DNA of 64,000 bases from Paenibacillus protaetiae (GCF_004135365.1 NZ_CP035492.1:2898001-2962000), one strand, 5' to 3'; numbered from the stretch's first letter, positions 9,211 to 17,348 are shown. Translations and numbers: made by a program. The notes: generated by a model not told the origin, from the sequence alone.

Positions 9211-9500
9211 TGAATGGAACCGGTCGAACGGCGCTTGATGGCGCGGTTTCATTTCCATGTTTACGGCAAAGCTCTGCCTGCGTGCAGAGGACTCAGGATC
9301 AGTCTGTCCATTTCGGGCAATCTCTACGGAAGCCTCCGAACGGATAAACTTGTCGCATCGCGCTACAGGTATACCGGCCTTTCCCTTTACCGTTTATATG
9401 CGGGAAGAAGGCCGCCTGCGGTGCCGATCGGCAGACAATCAGACTGCAGCACCGGATCAATCCGATTCCGGTTATTATTCCGGTCTTCTTGCACATGCTG

Positions 9501-9528
9501 ACACAGGCAGACACGCCTGTGTTTTTTT
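9501..9528 (+). terminator. Attenuator terminator upstream of hflX
   Basis: ACACAGGC-AGACAC-GCCTGTGT, a perfect 8-bp stem, followed directly by seven T's, 45 bp before the hflX start codon. No gene ends just upstream, so it acts within the hflX leader. Confidence 0.85.
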
Positions 9529-9573
9529 ACGTTTTTTATAATGAAAACGAACCTGACGGAGGATGATAAATAG

Positions 9574-10839
9574 ATGGAACAAACACGCGAGAGAGCGATT
9601 ATCGTTGGCGTACAGCTGCAACATCATGACAATTTTGCTTATTCGATGGAAGAGCTGCGCAGCCTGGCGGACGCCTGTTATATCGACGTTGCAGGGGAAC
9701 TGACACAAAAAGCCGAGCGCGTTAATCCGGCGCATTATATCGGGGCAGGCAAGCTGGATGAGCTGCGGGCGATCCGCGAAGAGCTTGGCGCGGAAACCGT
9801 TATTTTTAACGATGAGCTTTCCCCTTCCCAAATCCGCAACCTGGAGGCGGGACTGGACTGCAAAGTAATCGACCGGACCATTCTTATTCTGGATATATTT
9901 GCGGAACGGGCGCAAACCCGCGAAGCGCAGCTGCAGGTTGAAGTAGCGCGGCTGCAGTATATGCTGCCGCGCCTCGTCGGGCTGCGCGAATCGCTGGGCC
10001 GCCAAGGCGGCGGCGCAGGACTTCGAAACCGCGGCGCCGGCGAGACGAAGCTGGAGCTGGACCGCCGGCGCATCGAGGAGCGGATCAGCGCGCTGCAGGG
10101 CGAGCTGGAGAAGCTTGTTGCGCGGCGTCAAATCCAGCGGAAGCAGCGCCGGAAAAACGAAGTGCCCGTCATCTGTCTCGTCGGCTACACCAATACCGGC
10201 AAATCAAGCTTGATGAACGCGATGCTGGAGACGTATCACCCGGATACGACCAAGCAGGTTTTTGCCAAGGATATGCTGTTCGCTACGCTGGAAACGTCGG
10301 TCCGAAGCATCGAGCTGCCGGACAACAAATCGTTTCTGCTGACCGATACGGTCGGTTTTGTCAGCCAGCTGCCGCATCATCTGGTGAAGGCGTTCCGCTC
10401 GACGCTGGAGGAAGTGGCCGAAGCCGATCTGCTCGTGCATGTGGTCGATTACGCTCATGAAGATTACCAGCAGCTGATCGACGTCACCAATGAAACGTTA
10501 AAGGAGCTTGGGGCAAACGATATTCCCACGATTTATGCCTTTAACAAATGCGATTTGACCGATCAGCCATATCCGGTTGTGGCCGATAATGCTATTTATA
10601 TGTCGGTTAAGCAAAAAAGCGGGCTCGCTGAACTGACCGGCCTCATCCGGAAGTCGGTGTTCAGCGATTACGTGGAATGCGAGGTGCTGATCCCGTATGA
10701 GCAGGGAAGGCTCGTCTCGTATTTTAACGAGCATGCCCAGGTGCGCAGCACCAGCTACGAGGAGGAAGGAACCCGCCTCGTCATGGAATGCCGCGCGGCC
10801 GATCTCGAGAAATACCGCCAAGAGATGACGGTGCTTTAA
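9574..10839 (+). CDS. hflX: HflX-family GTPase (ribosome-splitting / antibiotic-protection type)
   Basis: The 421-residue protein has the N-terminal HflX domain (GAGKLDEL), the coiled-coil with the family signature GRQGGGAGLRNRGAGETKLE, and a GTPase domain with G1 GYTNTGKSS, G3 DTVGF, G4 NKCD. HflX binds the 50S subunit and splits stalled ribosomes; the related HflXr of Listeria gives resistance to macrolides and lincosamides. A GGAGG sits 11 bases before the ATG. The attenuator leader with a stalling-type peptide favours an antibiotic-inducible role, but sequence alone does not separate housekeeping HflX from HflXr. Confidence 0.9.
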   Translation: MEQTRERAIIVGVQLQHHDNFAYSMEELRSLADACYIDVAGELTQKAERVNPAHYIGAGKLDELRAIREELGAETVIFNDELSPSQIRNLEAGLDCKVIDRTILILDIFAERAQTREAQLQVEVARLQYMLPRLVGLRESLGRQGGGAGLRNRGAGETKLELDRRRIEERISALQGELEKLVARRQIQRKQRRKNEVPVICLVGYTNTGKSSLMNAMLETYHPDTTKQVFAKDMLFATLETSVRSIELPDNKSFLLTDTVGFVSQLPHHLVKAFRSTLEEVAEADLLVHVVDYAHEDYQQLIDVTNETLKELGANDIPTIYAFNKCDLTDQPYPVVADNAIYMSVKQKSGLAELTGLIRKSVFSDYVECEVLIPYEQGRLVSYFNEHAQVRSTSYEEEGTRLVMECRAADLEKYRQEMTVL

Positions 10840-10872
10840 GCGGCTGAAACGCAGCCGAGACGCCTAGTCTAT

Positions 10873-10922
10873 AAAAACAGGACTGCCTGACCCGTTAGCA
10901 AGCGGGTTAAGCAGTCCTGTTT
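10873..10922. terminator. Bidirectional terminator between hflX and the alarmone synthetase gene
   Basis: Long hairpin with outer arms AAAACAGGACTGC / GCAGTCCTGTTT and inner arms TGACCCG / CGGGTTA, lying between two convergent genes, with A- and T-runs on either side. Confidence 0.75.
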
Positions 10923-10965
10923 CACTTTATACCAGGCAGGCAGTGCATTAAGCGCTTTGGCGCAG

Positions 10966-11721
10966 TTAGTTCTGCGGTCCGGCGACGCCTTCCAGCATGC
11001 CGATCAAGTGGCTTGGCAGCTTTAAGCTTTTGCCTGCGCCAATAATCTGCTTCACCATTTCCTCCAGCTCGTCGGGCTGGCTGCCTTTAATTTCGGCGAC
11101 TTCTTTGTGCAGCCGTTCCATCTTGCGGTCAAGCGCCGCGGCCGAATCCGCCGCCTCCTTCAGCTCCTCCACCAGACCAACAGGCACAGCCTTATCGTAT
11201 TTGTAAAAAATTTTATGCTCCAGGCTCGCCCAGAAATCCATCGCGATCGTCCGGATTTGCACCTCTACGCATACCGTCTCCTGGCTGTCGGACATAAACA
11301 CCGGCACCTCCACGATCAGATGCAGGCTGCGGTAGCCGTTCTCCTTCGGACGCTGGATATAATCTTTCTCTTCCAGCACCGTCAAATCGGCCTGGCTGCT
11401 CAGCATGTCGCGGAGCCGGTAAATATCCGACACAAACGAGCAGGTAATACGCATGCCCGCAATATCGCGCACGTTTTTTTGTATTGATTCAAACGACAGC
11501 TCGCAGTTTTTGCGGTACAGCTTGTTCAGAATGCTTTCCGGGGCTTTGACCCGGGCGCTGGTATGCTCGATCGGATTATATTCGTGTAAAAGCTGAAATT
11601 CCTCTTTTAATATTTCGATTTTCGTCTCCAGTTCCTTGAGCGCAAACTTATATAACATCATAAAGCGAGTCAAATCATGTTTCATTTTACGAAAATGATC
11701 CAAATAGTTGGAATCCATCAT
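10966..11721 (-). CDS. Small alarmone synthetase, RelP/YwaC-like (p)ppGpp synthetase
   Basis: This 251-residue protein contains only a RelA/SpoT synthetase domain: no HD hydrolase and no TGS/ACT regulatory domains. Motifs include VRDIAGMRITCSF (with the catalytic acidic region), PKENGYRSLHLIVEVPVF (G-loop type substrate-binding segment) and VEVQIRTIAMDFWASLEHK. It would transfer pyrophosphate from ATP to GDP or GTP in the cytoplasm. The GYRSLHLIVEVPVF form resembles YwaC/RelP more than RelQ. It starts at the first of two ATGs nine bases after AGGAGG. A C-terminal helical region (from about residue 195) may mediate oligomerisation. Confidence 0.85.
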   Translation of the reverse strand: MMDSNYLDHFRKMKHDLTRFMMLYKFALKELETKIEILKEEFQLLHEYNPIEHTSARVKAPESILNKLYRKNCELSFESIQKNVRDIAGMRITCSFVSDIYRLRDMLSSQADLTVLEEKDYIQRPKENGYRSLHLIVEVPVFMSDSQETVCVEVQIRTIAMDFWASLEHKIFYKYDKAVPVGLVEELKEAADSAAALDRKMERLHKEVAEIKGSQPDELEEMVKQIIGAGKSLKLPSHLIGMLEGVAGPQN

Positions 11722-11811
11722 GCTGCGTTACCTCCTATATGTATCCGGCAGGCGGATAAACATACTTGATTTCCCCACCTATCCATTATAAGCAACCCGA
11801 AGCCCAAGTAC

Positions 11812-11842
11812 AAAAAAACGGACGCTGCGCCGGCAGCATCCG
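11812..11842 (-). terminator. Terminator of the molybdate-regulator gene
   Basis: Reverse-strand GGATGCTGC-CGGC-GCAGCGTCC hairpin with a T-run, 20 bp beyond the stop codon. Confidence 0.85.
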
Positions 11843-11863
11843 CTGTATTGCAATAGATTAGCG

Positions 11864-12967
11864 TTACGATTCGTAAACAATGCCGCCCGTTCCCGTCAGA
11901 TCGTATCCCGACATCGCCTGCAGCTCTTCCCGGAACTGCTCCGAGCGCAAAATGCCCGTGACCGTCTCAATCAGCAGCCGGTTGTCCGGCTTGCGGAGCA
12001 GCACCAAGTCGTAGCTTTCGACGGCCAGCGGAATAAAATCGACATCCCCGACCATAGCTGCAGCCTTCTCGCTGCCCGCTCCTGCATCCGCTTCGCCGGA
12101 AGCCACTTTGGCGGCGACGCCCACATGGTTCATCTGCTCATCCTCGTAGCCCCGGATCTGCTGCGGGCTGATGCCAAGCAGACGGAGCTGCTCGTCCAGC
12201 AGAACTCGGGTGCCCGAACCTCTCTCCCGATTGACGAACCGGATATCCGGACGCGCCAGATCGGACCATGCGCGGATGCCAAACGGATTGCCCCGCTTTA
12301 CGTACAAGCCAGCCTTGCGGCGCAGCATATGGATAACGACATGCGGCATGCCGACAAGCAGCTTGCGGGTAAACGGAACGTTATATTCGCCGGTGTCGCC
12401 GTCCAGCAGATGGGTGCTCACAATATCCGACTGCCCTTTGTACATCGAAATAAGGCTGTCCAGGCTGCCTGTAAAAGAACGCAGCGGACGGAACGCCGCC
12501 GTCCGCGACTCGATATGGCGCGCCAGCAGATCCAGGCTGGCGTCCTGCCCGGTAATGACAATCGGGCGCGCGATGCCCGATGCCGGCTCTTCCGCAGCCG
12601 GATGCGGATACGCTTCCGCCGCTCCGCTCCATGCGGCGGACGGCGCAGCAAGGCCGCCCAGCGATCCGGACACGGGCAGCGTGCCGGAAGCCGCCGTTGT
12701 TCCGCCTTGCGGCTGCGCCTGCGTGTGCAATTGCGGATGTGCCGCCGTATGAGGATGCTGCCGCTGCGACTGCATGTGCGCGGGCACATTTGCCAGCCCT
12801 TTGGAGCGGTTTTTGTACGCTTCCAGATCGGAAGCGTCCACCCGCATCTGCTTGCCGACACGGTAAGCGAGCAGCTCGCCTTTTTTGATCAGATCGTAGA
12901 CGGTCAGCTTTGATATTTTCAGCAGCTTGGCGATTTCATCCGTTGTATAGGATACATTGTCTGCCAT
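11864..12967 (-). CDS. HTH (excisionase-type) plus periplasmic-binding-like regulator, molybdate-sensing type (YvgK-like)
   Basis: The 367-residue protein starts with an MerR/excisionase-type helix-turn-helix (YTTDEIAKLLKISKLTVYDLIKKG, residues 6-30). A low-complexity Ala/Gln/His/Pro linker follows (about 60-130). A PBP-like domain of the ModA/LysR-like class comes next (about 135-365; for example FVNRERGSGTRVLLDEQL). In B. subtilis the cognate arrangement is yvgK next to yvgL-yvgM (ModA-ModB). Divergent transcription from modA and a palindrome in the modA leader support a molybdate-responsive regulator. The long histidine/glutamine-rich linker is unusual and its function is unknown. Confidence 0.8.
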   Translation of the reverse strand: MADNVSYTTDEIAKLLKISKLTVYDLIKKGELLAYRVGKQMRVDASDLEAYKNRSKGLANVPAHMQSQRQHPHTAAHPQLHTQAQPQGGTTAASGTLPVSGSLGGLAAPSAAWSGAAEAYPHPAAEEPASGIARPIVITGQDASLDLLARHIESRTAAFRPLRSFTGSLDSLISMYKGQSDIVSTHLLDGDTGEYNVPFTRKLLVGMPHVVIHMLRRKAGLYVKRGNPFGIRAWSDLARPDIRFVNRERGSGTRVLLDEQLRLLGISPQQIRGYEDEQMNHVGVAAKVASGEADAGAGSEKAAAMVGDVDFIPLAVESYDLVLLRKPDNRLLIETVTGILRSEQFREELQAMSGYDLTGTGGIVYES

Positions 12968-13044
12968 TCGTACACCTCGTTACGTTTGCGTGCATTGCAT
13001 TTCGTATTATTGTAGCACAGCGGCCGTTCCGACGTCCGAAATGG

Positions 13045-13073
13045 TTTACGCATCCAGTGTTTTCCCCTATAAT
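13045..13073 (+). promoter_or_regulatory. modA promoter
   Basis: TTTACG (13045-13050), a 17-bp spacer and a perfect TATAAT (13068-13073). Transcription would start near 13080, just before the palindrome. Confidence 0.75.
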
Positions 13074-13092
13074 CTATAATCATTTATATCTA

Positions 13093-13110
13093 GTTATATC
13101 TAAATATAAC
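13093..13110. promoter_or_regulatory. Palindromic operator candidate in the modA leader
   Basis: GTTATAT-CTAA-ATATAAC has two perfect 7-bp arms and lies about 15 bp downstream of the predicted modA start, where a bound repressor would block transcription. The TATAT/ATATA arms recall the ModE operator of proteobacteria, although the regulator beside it belongs to another family. A partial third TTATAT copy lies at 13083-13090. Confidence 0.6.
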
Positions 13111-13128
13111 GAAAAAGGAGACCCTACT

Positions 13129-13995
13129 GTGAAAATAACAAAAACATGGCTTACGCTCATCGCTCTCTCCGCCCTGCTGATACTGGCAGCCTGCGGCAAT
13201 GACAATTCCGGCAGCAATGCAGGCAGCTCTTCCGCCAGCGCCAGCGCCGGCGCCGAATCGCCAAAACCCGCGGACAGCAGCACCCCTTCGGCGCATGTTG
13301 ATTTGACGATTTCCGCGGCAGCCAGCTTGACCGATGCGCTGAATGAAATCAAAACCGCATACGAGAAAGCTCATTCCGATACGACGCTGAACTTCAACTT
13401 CGGCGCTTCCGGCGCGCTCCAGCAGCAAATCGAGAACGGCGCTCCGGCCGACCTGTTCCTCTCCGCAGCGGAAAAAAATATGAAGGCGCTCGTAGACGGC
13501 GGCCTGATTGATACGGGCAGCGAAACGACGCTGCTGAAAAACGAACTTGTTCTGGTTGCTGCCAAAGGCGGCAAAGCGTCCGTAACGAAAGCGGAAGACT
13601 TAACCAGCCCGGATGTGAAAAAGGTAGCCATCGGCATCCCGGAAAGCGTTCCGGCCGGCAGCTATGCCAAAGAAGCGCTGACGAACGCCGGACTGTGGGA
13701 CAGCCTGCAAAGCAAGCTGGTACAAGGCAAGGATGTCCGCGAGGTGCTGCAATACGTGGAAACCGGCAATGCAGACGCCGGCTTCGTCTACAAAACCGAC
13801 GCGTTAACTTCCGATCAAGTGACGGTAGCGGCGGCGGTTGATCCGTCTTCCTATACGCCGATCACGTATCCGATCGGAATTGTGAAAGCAACCAAACATG
13901 CCGAACAGTCCAAAGCGTTTTTTGACTACCTGCAAACGCCGGAAGCGATGGCCGTGTTTGAAAAATACGGCTTTACGGCTGCTGCCTCCAAATGA
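13129..13995 (+). CDS. modA: Molybdate ABC transporter substrate-binding lipoprotein
   Basis: The 288-residue lipoprotein begins at a GTG eight bases after AAAGGAG. The signal ends in the lipobox LAAC, followed by a Ser/Ala-rich tether and the ModA fold: LTISAAASLTDALNEIKTAYEK, FNFGASGALQQQIENGAPADLFLSA, VRE VLQYVETGNADAGFVYKTDA. These segments carry the oxyanion-binding serines of molybdate-binding proteins. It would capture molybdate (or tungstate) outside the membrane and pass it to ModB, whose gene overlaps its stop codon. Confidence 0.93.
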   Translation: MKITKTWLTLIALSALLILAACGNDNSGSNAGSSSASASAGAESPKPADSSTPSAHVDLTISAAASLTDALNEIKTAYEKAHSDTTLNFNFGASGALQQQIENGAPADLFLSAAEKNMKALVDGGLIDTGSETTLLKNELVLVAAKGGKASVTKAEDLTSPDVKKVAIGIPESVPAGSYAKEALTNAGLWDSLQSKLVQGKDVREVLQYVETGNADAGFVYKTDALTSDQVTVAAAVDPSSYTPITYPIGIVKATKHAEQSKAFFDYLQTPEAMAVFEKYGFTAAASK

Positions 13996-14681
13996 TGGCG
14001 GCAAGCGCAGCGGCGGTCGACTGGCATGCGTTCATCCAGCCGGTCAAGCTGTCCCTGCTGGTGGCGCTGATCGCCAGCATCCTTACAACCGCTTGCGGCA
14101 CGCTGATCGCATGGCAGCTTTCCAAACGGCGTTTCCGCGGCAAATCGCTGCTGGAAACGGCCTTTATGCTGCCGATGGTGCTGCCGCCAACGGTTGTCGG
14201 CTTCCTGCTGCTTCTGCTGCTCGGGCGGCGCAGCTGGCTGGGACGCCTCATTGAGCAGCTGTTCTCGCAGCCGATCATCTTCACGTGGCCGGCCGCCGTT
14301 ATCGCTTCCGTGATCGTGTCGTTCCCGCTTGTGTATCAGACGATGAAGGTCGGCTTCGCCTCCATCGACCGCGACCTGGAAGCGGCCGGGCGTTCGATGG
14401 GCGGCGGCGAATGGCAAATTTTCCGCTATATTACGCTGCCGCTCGTATCCGGCTCGCTCCTGGCCGCCTATGTGCTCAGCTTCGCCCGCTCGCTGGGCGA
14501 GTTTGGCGCAACGCTTATGATTGCCGGCAATATTCCCGGCAAAACGCAAACCGTCCCGACCGCCATCTATGTGGCGGTCGAAAGCGGCAATATGCCGATG
14601 GCCTGGCTGTGGACAGGAGCCGTCATCGCCATTTCGTTCGTGCTGCTGCTGGCCACCGGCCGCGGCGGCAGGAAGGAATAG
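13992..14681 (+). CDS. modB: Molybdate ABC transporter permease
   Basis: This 229-residue membrane protein has about five helices and the family segment FARSLGEFGATLMIAGNIPGKTQTVPTAIY, which includes the EAA-type loop contacting the ATPase. The start overlaps the modA stop (ATGATG), so an exact choice between 13992 and 13995 is not possible. No modC ATPase gene follows: a terminator comes 80 bp later. B. subtilis yvgLM likewise lacks an adjacent modC, so an ATPase from elsewhere must serve. Confidence 0.92.
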   Translation: MMAASAAAVDWHAFIQPVKLSLLVALIASILTTACGTLIAWQLSKRRFRGKSLLETAFMLPMVLPPTVVGFLLLLLLGRRSWLGRLIEQLFSQPIIFTWPAAVIASVIVSFPLVYQTMKVGFASIDRDLEAAGRSMGGGEWQIFRYITLPLVSGSLLAAYVLSFARSLGEFGATLMIAGNIPGKTQTVPTAIYVAVESGNMPMAWLWTGAVIAISFVLLLATGRGGRKE

Positions 14682-14757
14682 CCGCCCGCGCTTCCGGGCG
14701 CGGCGCGCCAGTGTCCCCGTCGCTGCCAGGCACGTTGTTTAAACGCCAAATACAACA

Positions 14758-14821
14758 GCAAAAAACCTCCGTTTGCCCGACAGCCTTCAAGCAGGCCGTC
14801 CGCAAAATGGAGGTTTTTTTG
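14758..14821 (+). terminator. modAB terminator
   Basis: Long hairpin with outer arms AAAAACCTCC / GGAGGTTTTTTT, containing an inner stem around CAGCC-TTCAA-GCAGG. It may work in both directions because the next gene ends convergently. Confidence 0.75.
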
Positions 14822-14932
14822 TTAGACGACAGCATCAGACTTCGCCTATAGGGATTGTACAGCTGCATATCAAGCGCGTCTGCCTTATGCAGCCCGTGCC
14901 TGAATGCATGGGCCAAGCATCTGCCGATGCTT

Positions 14933-15247
14933 CTACAGCTCCTTCAGCAGCTTGTAAATATGATCCACCGAACGCATCGTATATTCAAAGCGGACCGGCT
15001 CGCCTCCGCGCAGCAAGACGAGGCAAGGCACGCTTGAAATTTTCCATGCGTCCCGCAGCGACGGGGAAAAGTTCATGTTCATTTGATATAGCGTTACGGG
15101 AACGCCCGCCGTATCCGCAATTTCCAGCATCCGTTCCGCTACTTTGCACGTGCCGCAAAACGGCGTAGAGAACAAGATCGCTTCCTTGGCCGTTCCCAAA
15201 TGCGCAAGCTGCAGCCATTCCTTTTCTTCAATCGGCTGAATCGCCAT
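14933..15247 (-). CDS. Thioredoxin-family protein (CGTC active site)
   Basis: This 104-residue cytoplasmic protein has the redox motif FCGTC at about residue 30 and the cis-proline segment SSVPCLVLLRGG, matching the small YtpP-like thioredoxin relatives. It lacks a signal peptide. It starts after AAAGGAGAGG. It is the second gene of a short reverse-strand run behind a HAD gene (25 bp gap) and msrA, and could help reduce MsrA, though that is inference. Confidence 0.85.
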   Translation of the reverse strand: MAIQPIEEKEWLQLAHLGTAKEAILFSTPFCGTCKVAERMLEIADTAGVPVTLYQMNMNFSPSLRDAWKISSVPCLVLLRGGEPVRFEYTMRSVDHIYKLLKEL

Positions 15248-15272
15248 CCGTACCTCTCCTTTCGTAACGGCA

Positions 15273-15995
15273 TTACCCCAGCAGCAGCCGGCTCAGCTCC
15301 TCGTAAGAAGATGCGATATGATGCGGCTTATGCGCCGTCTCCGGCTGCTGATGGCGATGGTTCAGCCAGATGGCCGTCCAACCCGCGCCGAGCGCGCCAA
15401 TCACGTCATTGCGCCACGAGTCGCCGATGTAGCAGCTGTCTTCGGGCGCGACGCCCGTCAGCCCGCATACATGGTCAAATATCCGCCGGTCCGGCTTGTC
15501 CCAGCCAACAACGCCGGTAATAAACTGCAGCTCGGCCGGAATAAGCTCCTCCAGCTGCATGGAGTCGATTTTTTTCTGCTGGTGCGCCCCCGCTCCGTTC
15601 GTAATCAGGCCAACGACATGGCCCGCTTCTTTTAAACGTCCGATCAGCTCCCGTGCGCCGGGGAACATATCAAACCGGTATTGGCAGCCGATGTACGCCG
15701 CTTGCACGGCAGCCGCCTCCTGCTCGCTAAGCTCCATGCCGAACTCGCCGAGCGTCCGGCGGAAGCGCTCGCTGCGCATCCACTCCAGCCGCCCTGCCGC
15801 CTCCATGGCTTCCGTTCCGCCCAGCTCGGCCGACAGCGTGTCGCTGTAATAACGGAGACGGTGGTACGCTTCCTCGTACGGAAACATGCCGTCCGCTCCC
15901 GCCGCCTGCTCCACCGCCGTCCGAAACGGAGCCAGATGGTCATATAATGTATCGTCTACGTCAAAAAAGACCGCTTGTTTCCCCTTTAATAACAT
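15273..15995 (-). CDS. HAD-superfamily hydrolase (YjjG/YfnB-like)
   Basis: The 240-residue protein has HAD motif I FFDVDDTLYDH, motif II GLITNGAG, motif III lysine in WDKPDRRIF and motif IV CYIGDSWRNDV, with an all-helical cap after motif I. These features fit small phosphatases such as nucleotide 5'-monophosphatases of the YjjG type, probably removing phosphate from small metabolites or odd nucleotides. The substrate is not predictable from sequence. It lies between msrA and the thioredoxin-like gene on the same strand. Confidence 0.85.
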   Translation of the reverse strand: MLLKGKQAVFFDVDDTLYDHLAPFRTAVEQAAGADGMFPYEEAYHRLRYYSDTLSAELGGTEAMEAAGRLEWMRSERFRRTLGEFGMELSEQEAAAVQAAYIGCQYRFDMFPGARELIGRLKEAGHVVGLITNGAGAHQQKKIDSMQLEELIPAELQFITGVVGWDKPDRRIFDHVCGLTGVAPEDSCYIGDSWRNDVIGALGAGWTAIWLNHRHQQPETAHKPHHIASSYEELSRLLLG

Positions 15996-16027
15996 GCCTG
16001 CTTCTCTCCCATTCTCTATCTTTCGTT

Positions 16028-16690
16028 TTACCAGCGGATTTGCTTAACCAGCCGGATCAGCCGGGATTTCTCCTCCGCATCCGCCGGCCATTGCTCCATC
16101 TCCGCTATAACCCGCTGCAAGCTGGTATAACCTTTGGCCAGCCCGTTTAATCGCGCCGCCAGCGTACCGTGTTCCCACCTCTGCCCGGGCGGATATAACC
16201 GTTCCAGCAGCTCCACTGCATGGGGATACCTTTTTACATCATACTTTTGGTGCCGGTCCTCGGCAATAAAAAAACGGTCATAAAGCCTTATTTCCGTTTC
16301 CGGCTTAAGCTTGCCACCTGCGGACAGCTGCTCCAGCACCATGAGCGCTTCCGCCAGCTGCGCTTCGTTCCGGTAAAGCAGCAGCGACTGGTATTGGCGG
16401 CCTTTATACCCGTTAATATTTACAGGATTATGGCTGTCCCAGAACAGCTTCAGCAGCTTGGCGAGCGGTATTGCCGCAGGATCATAATCCACTTCCACTA
16501 CTTCCGTATGATCGCCCATCCGGCGGTAGTTCGGGTCTGCCGACGTTCCGCCCGCATAGCCGGTTCGGGTACGGATAACGCCCGGCAAATGGCCAAACAA
16601 CGCGTCCGGCTTCCAAAAACAGCCCATGCCCAGCGTAATCGTCTCTGCAGGTCCCGATGTGCAGCCCGCATTAAGCAAGCGGTCGCCCAT
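16028..16690 (-). CDS. msrA: Peptide-methionine (S)-S-oxide reductase
   Basis: MsrA reduces methionine-S-sulfoxide in proteins. The 220-residue protein carries the catalytic GCFW (GMGCFWKPD), GYAGG, HTEVVEVDYDP and the segment FWDSHNPVNINGYKGRQYQS. The last is a variant of the usual D-P-T-Q-x-N-x-Q-G-x-D-x-G-x-Q-Y-R-S region, so this is a divergent MsrA. A GGGGG sits nine bases before the ATG. No msrB domain is fused or adjacent. It heads the reverse-strand msrA-HAD-thioredoxin group. Confidence 0.85.
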   Translation of the reverse strand: MGDRLLNAGCTSGPAETITLGMGCFWKPDALFGHLPGVIRTRTGYAGGTSADPNYRRMGDHTEVVEVDYDPAAIPLAKLLKLFWDSHNPVNINGYKGRQYQSLLLYRNEAQLAEALMVLEQLSAGGKLKPETEIRLYDRFFIAEDRHQKYDVKRYPHAVELLERLYPPGQRWEHGTLAARLNGLAKGYTSLQRVIAEMEQWPADAEEKSRLIRLVKQIRW

Positions 16691-16869
16691 TTGTCATTAA
16701 CCCCCTTAATAATTCATCCTATTTATCCTTGATGCGGCGAATCCATTATGCCGTGAATCATGCCGCGCCTAGAAGCCGGTCATTGCGGTATGTGCCAAAG
16801 TAAGGTACACTGATTACCTTACAACCGCTTCCAAAAATGCGAATAACGAAAAGCAGGTGACCATACAAA

Positions 16870-17298
16870 ATGATCGAAATTAAAACGTCCAAGCTCAGCG
16901 ATGGCGAATTTAATCGGGGAGTATTTGCGACTTGCGATATAGCCAAAGGCACATTGTTTCATGAAGCGCCTGTTATCCCTTTCCCCAATGAACAGCATGT
17001 GCATATTGAAAAAACGCTTCTGGCCGATTACGTGTTTGAATACGGCGCCAACCATACCGCGATTTTGTTAGGCTACGGCATGTTGTTCAATCACTCCTAC
17101 ACGCCTAACTGCACCTATGAACTGAACTTCGATAACATGACCGTTGATTTTTATGCCTATACCGATATTCCCGCCGGAGAAGAAATTCTGATCAACTATA
17201 ACGGCGAAGTGGATAACGACGATCCGTTATGGTTTAATCAGGGCCCTGCCGATGAAGACGGCGGACAGCCTGAAGACTCAAGCGGCACAAACGAATAA
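16870..17298 (+). CDS. Small SET-domain protein (lysine-methyltransferase-like)
   Basis: The 142-residue protein consists almost entirely of a SET domain: NRGVFATCDIAKGTLFHEAPV (N-terminal SET strand), the core motif FNHSYTPNC (equivalent of NHS in eukaryotic SET enzymes) and the cofactor/tyrosine motif GEEILINYNG. It lacks the post-SET cysteines. Bacterial SET proteins have few known targets. It begins nine bases after AGGTGA, stands alone between an msrA operon on the other strand and its own terminator, and ends in an acidic tail. A protein-methyl-transfer role is inferred from the fold only. Confidence 0.8.
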   Translation: MIEIKTSKLSDGEFNRGVFATCDIAKGTLFHEAPVIPFPNEQHVHIEKTLLADYVFEYGANHTAILLGYGMLFNHSYTPNCTYELNFDNMTVDFYAYTDIPAGEEILINYNGEVDNDDPLWFNQGPADEDGGQPEDSSGTNE

Positions 17299-17308
17299 AT
17301 GCCGTCCG

Positions 17309-17348
17309 CCCCTGCAGTTCTCCCCGGAGATTGCAAGGGGCTTTTTTT
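17309..17348 (+). terminator. Terminator of the SET gene
   Basis: CCCCTGCA ... TGCAAGGGG hairpin followed by eight T's. Confidence 0.75.

Larger units (their letters stand above)
9147..9573 (+). promoter_or_regulatory. Long attenuator-type leader of hflX
   Basis: The leader holds a translated-looking 12-codon ORF (9172-9210), a hairpin CTCTGC-CTGCGT-GCAGAG (9272-9289) and a strong terminator (9501-9528). The segment 9273-9283 can pair with the 5' arm of that terminator (9501-9511) with ten of eleven positions matched. This gives a possible antiterminator that competes both with its own local hairpin and with the terminator. Such a layout is known for antibiotic-induced resistance genes, where a ribosome stalled on the leader ORF changes the fold. 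The mechanism is inferred here. Confidence 0.65.

Noticed and set aside
9214-9541. Two ~95-codon plus-strand frames in the hflX leader
   Set aside because: No ribosome sites, and they run through the terminator hairpin; the region is better explained as a structured leader.
14682-14932. Search for a modC ATPase gene after modB
   Set aside because: The stretch contains only the terminator and no Walker motifs in any frame.
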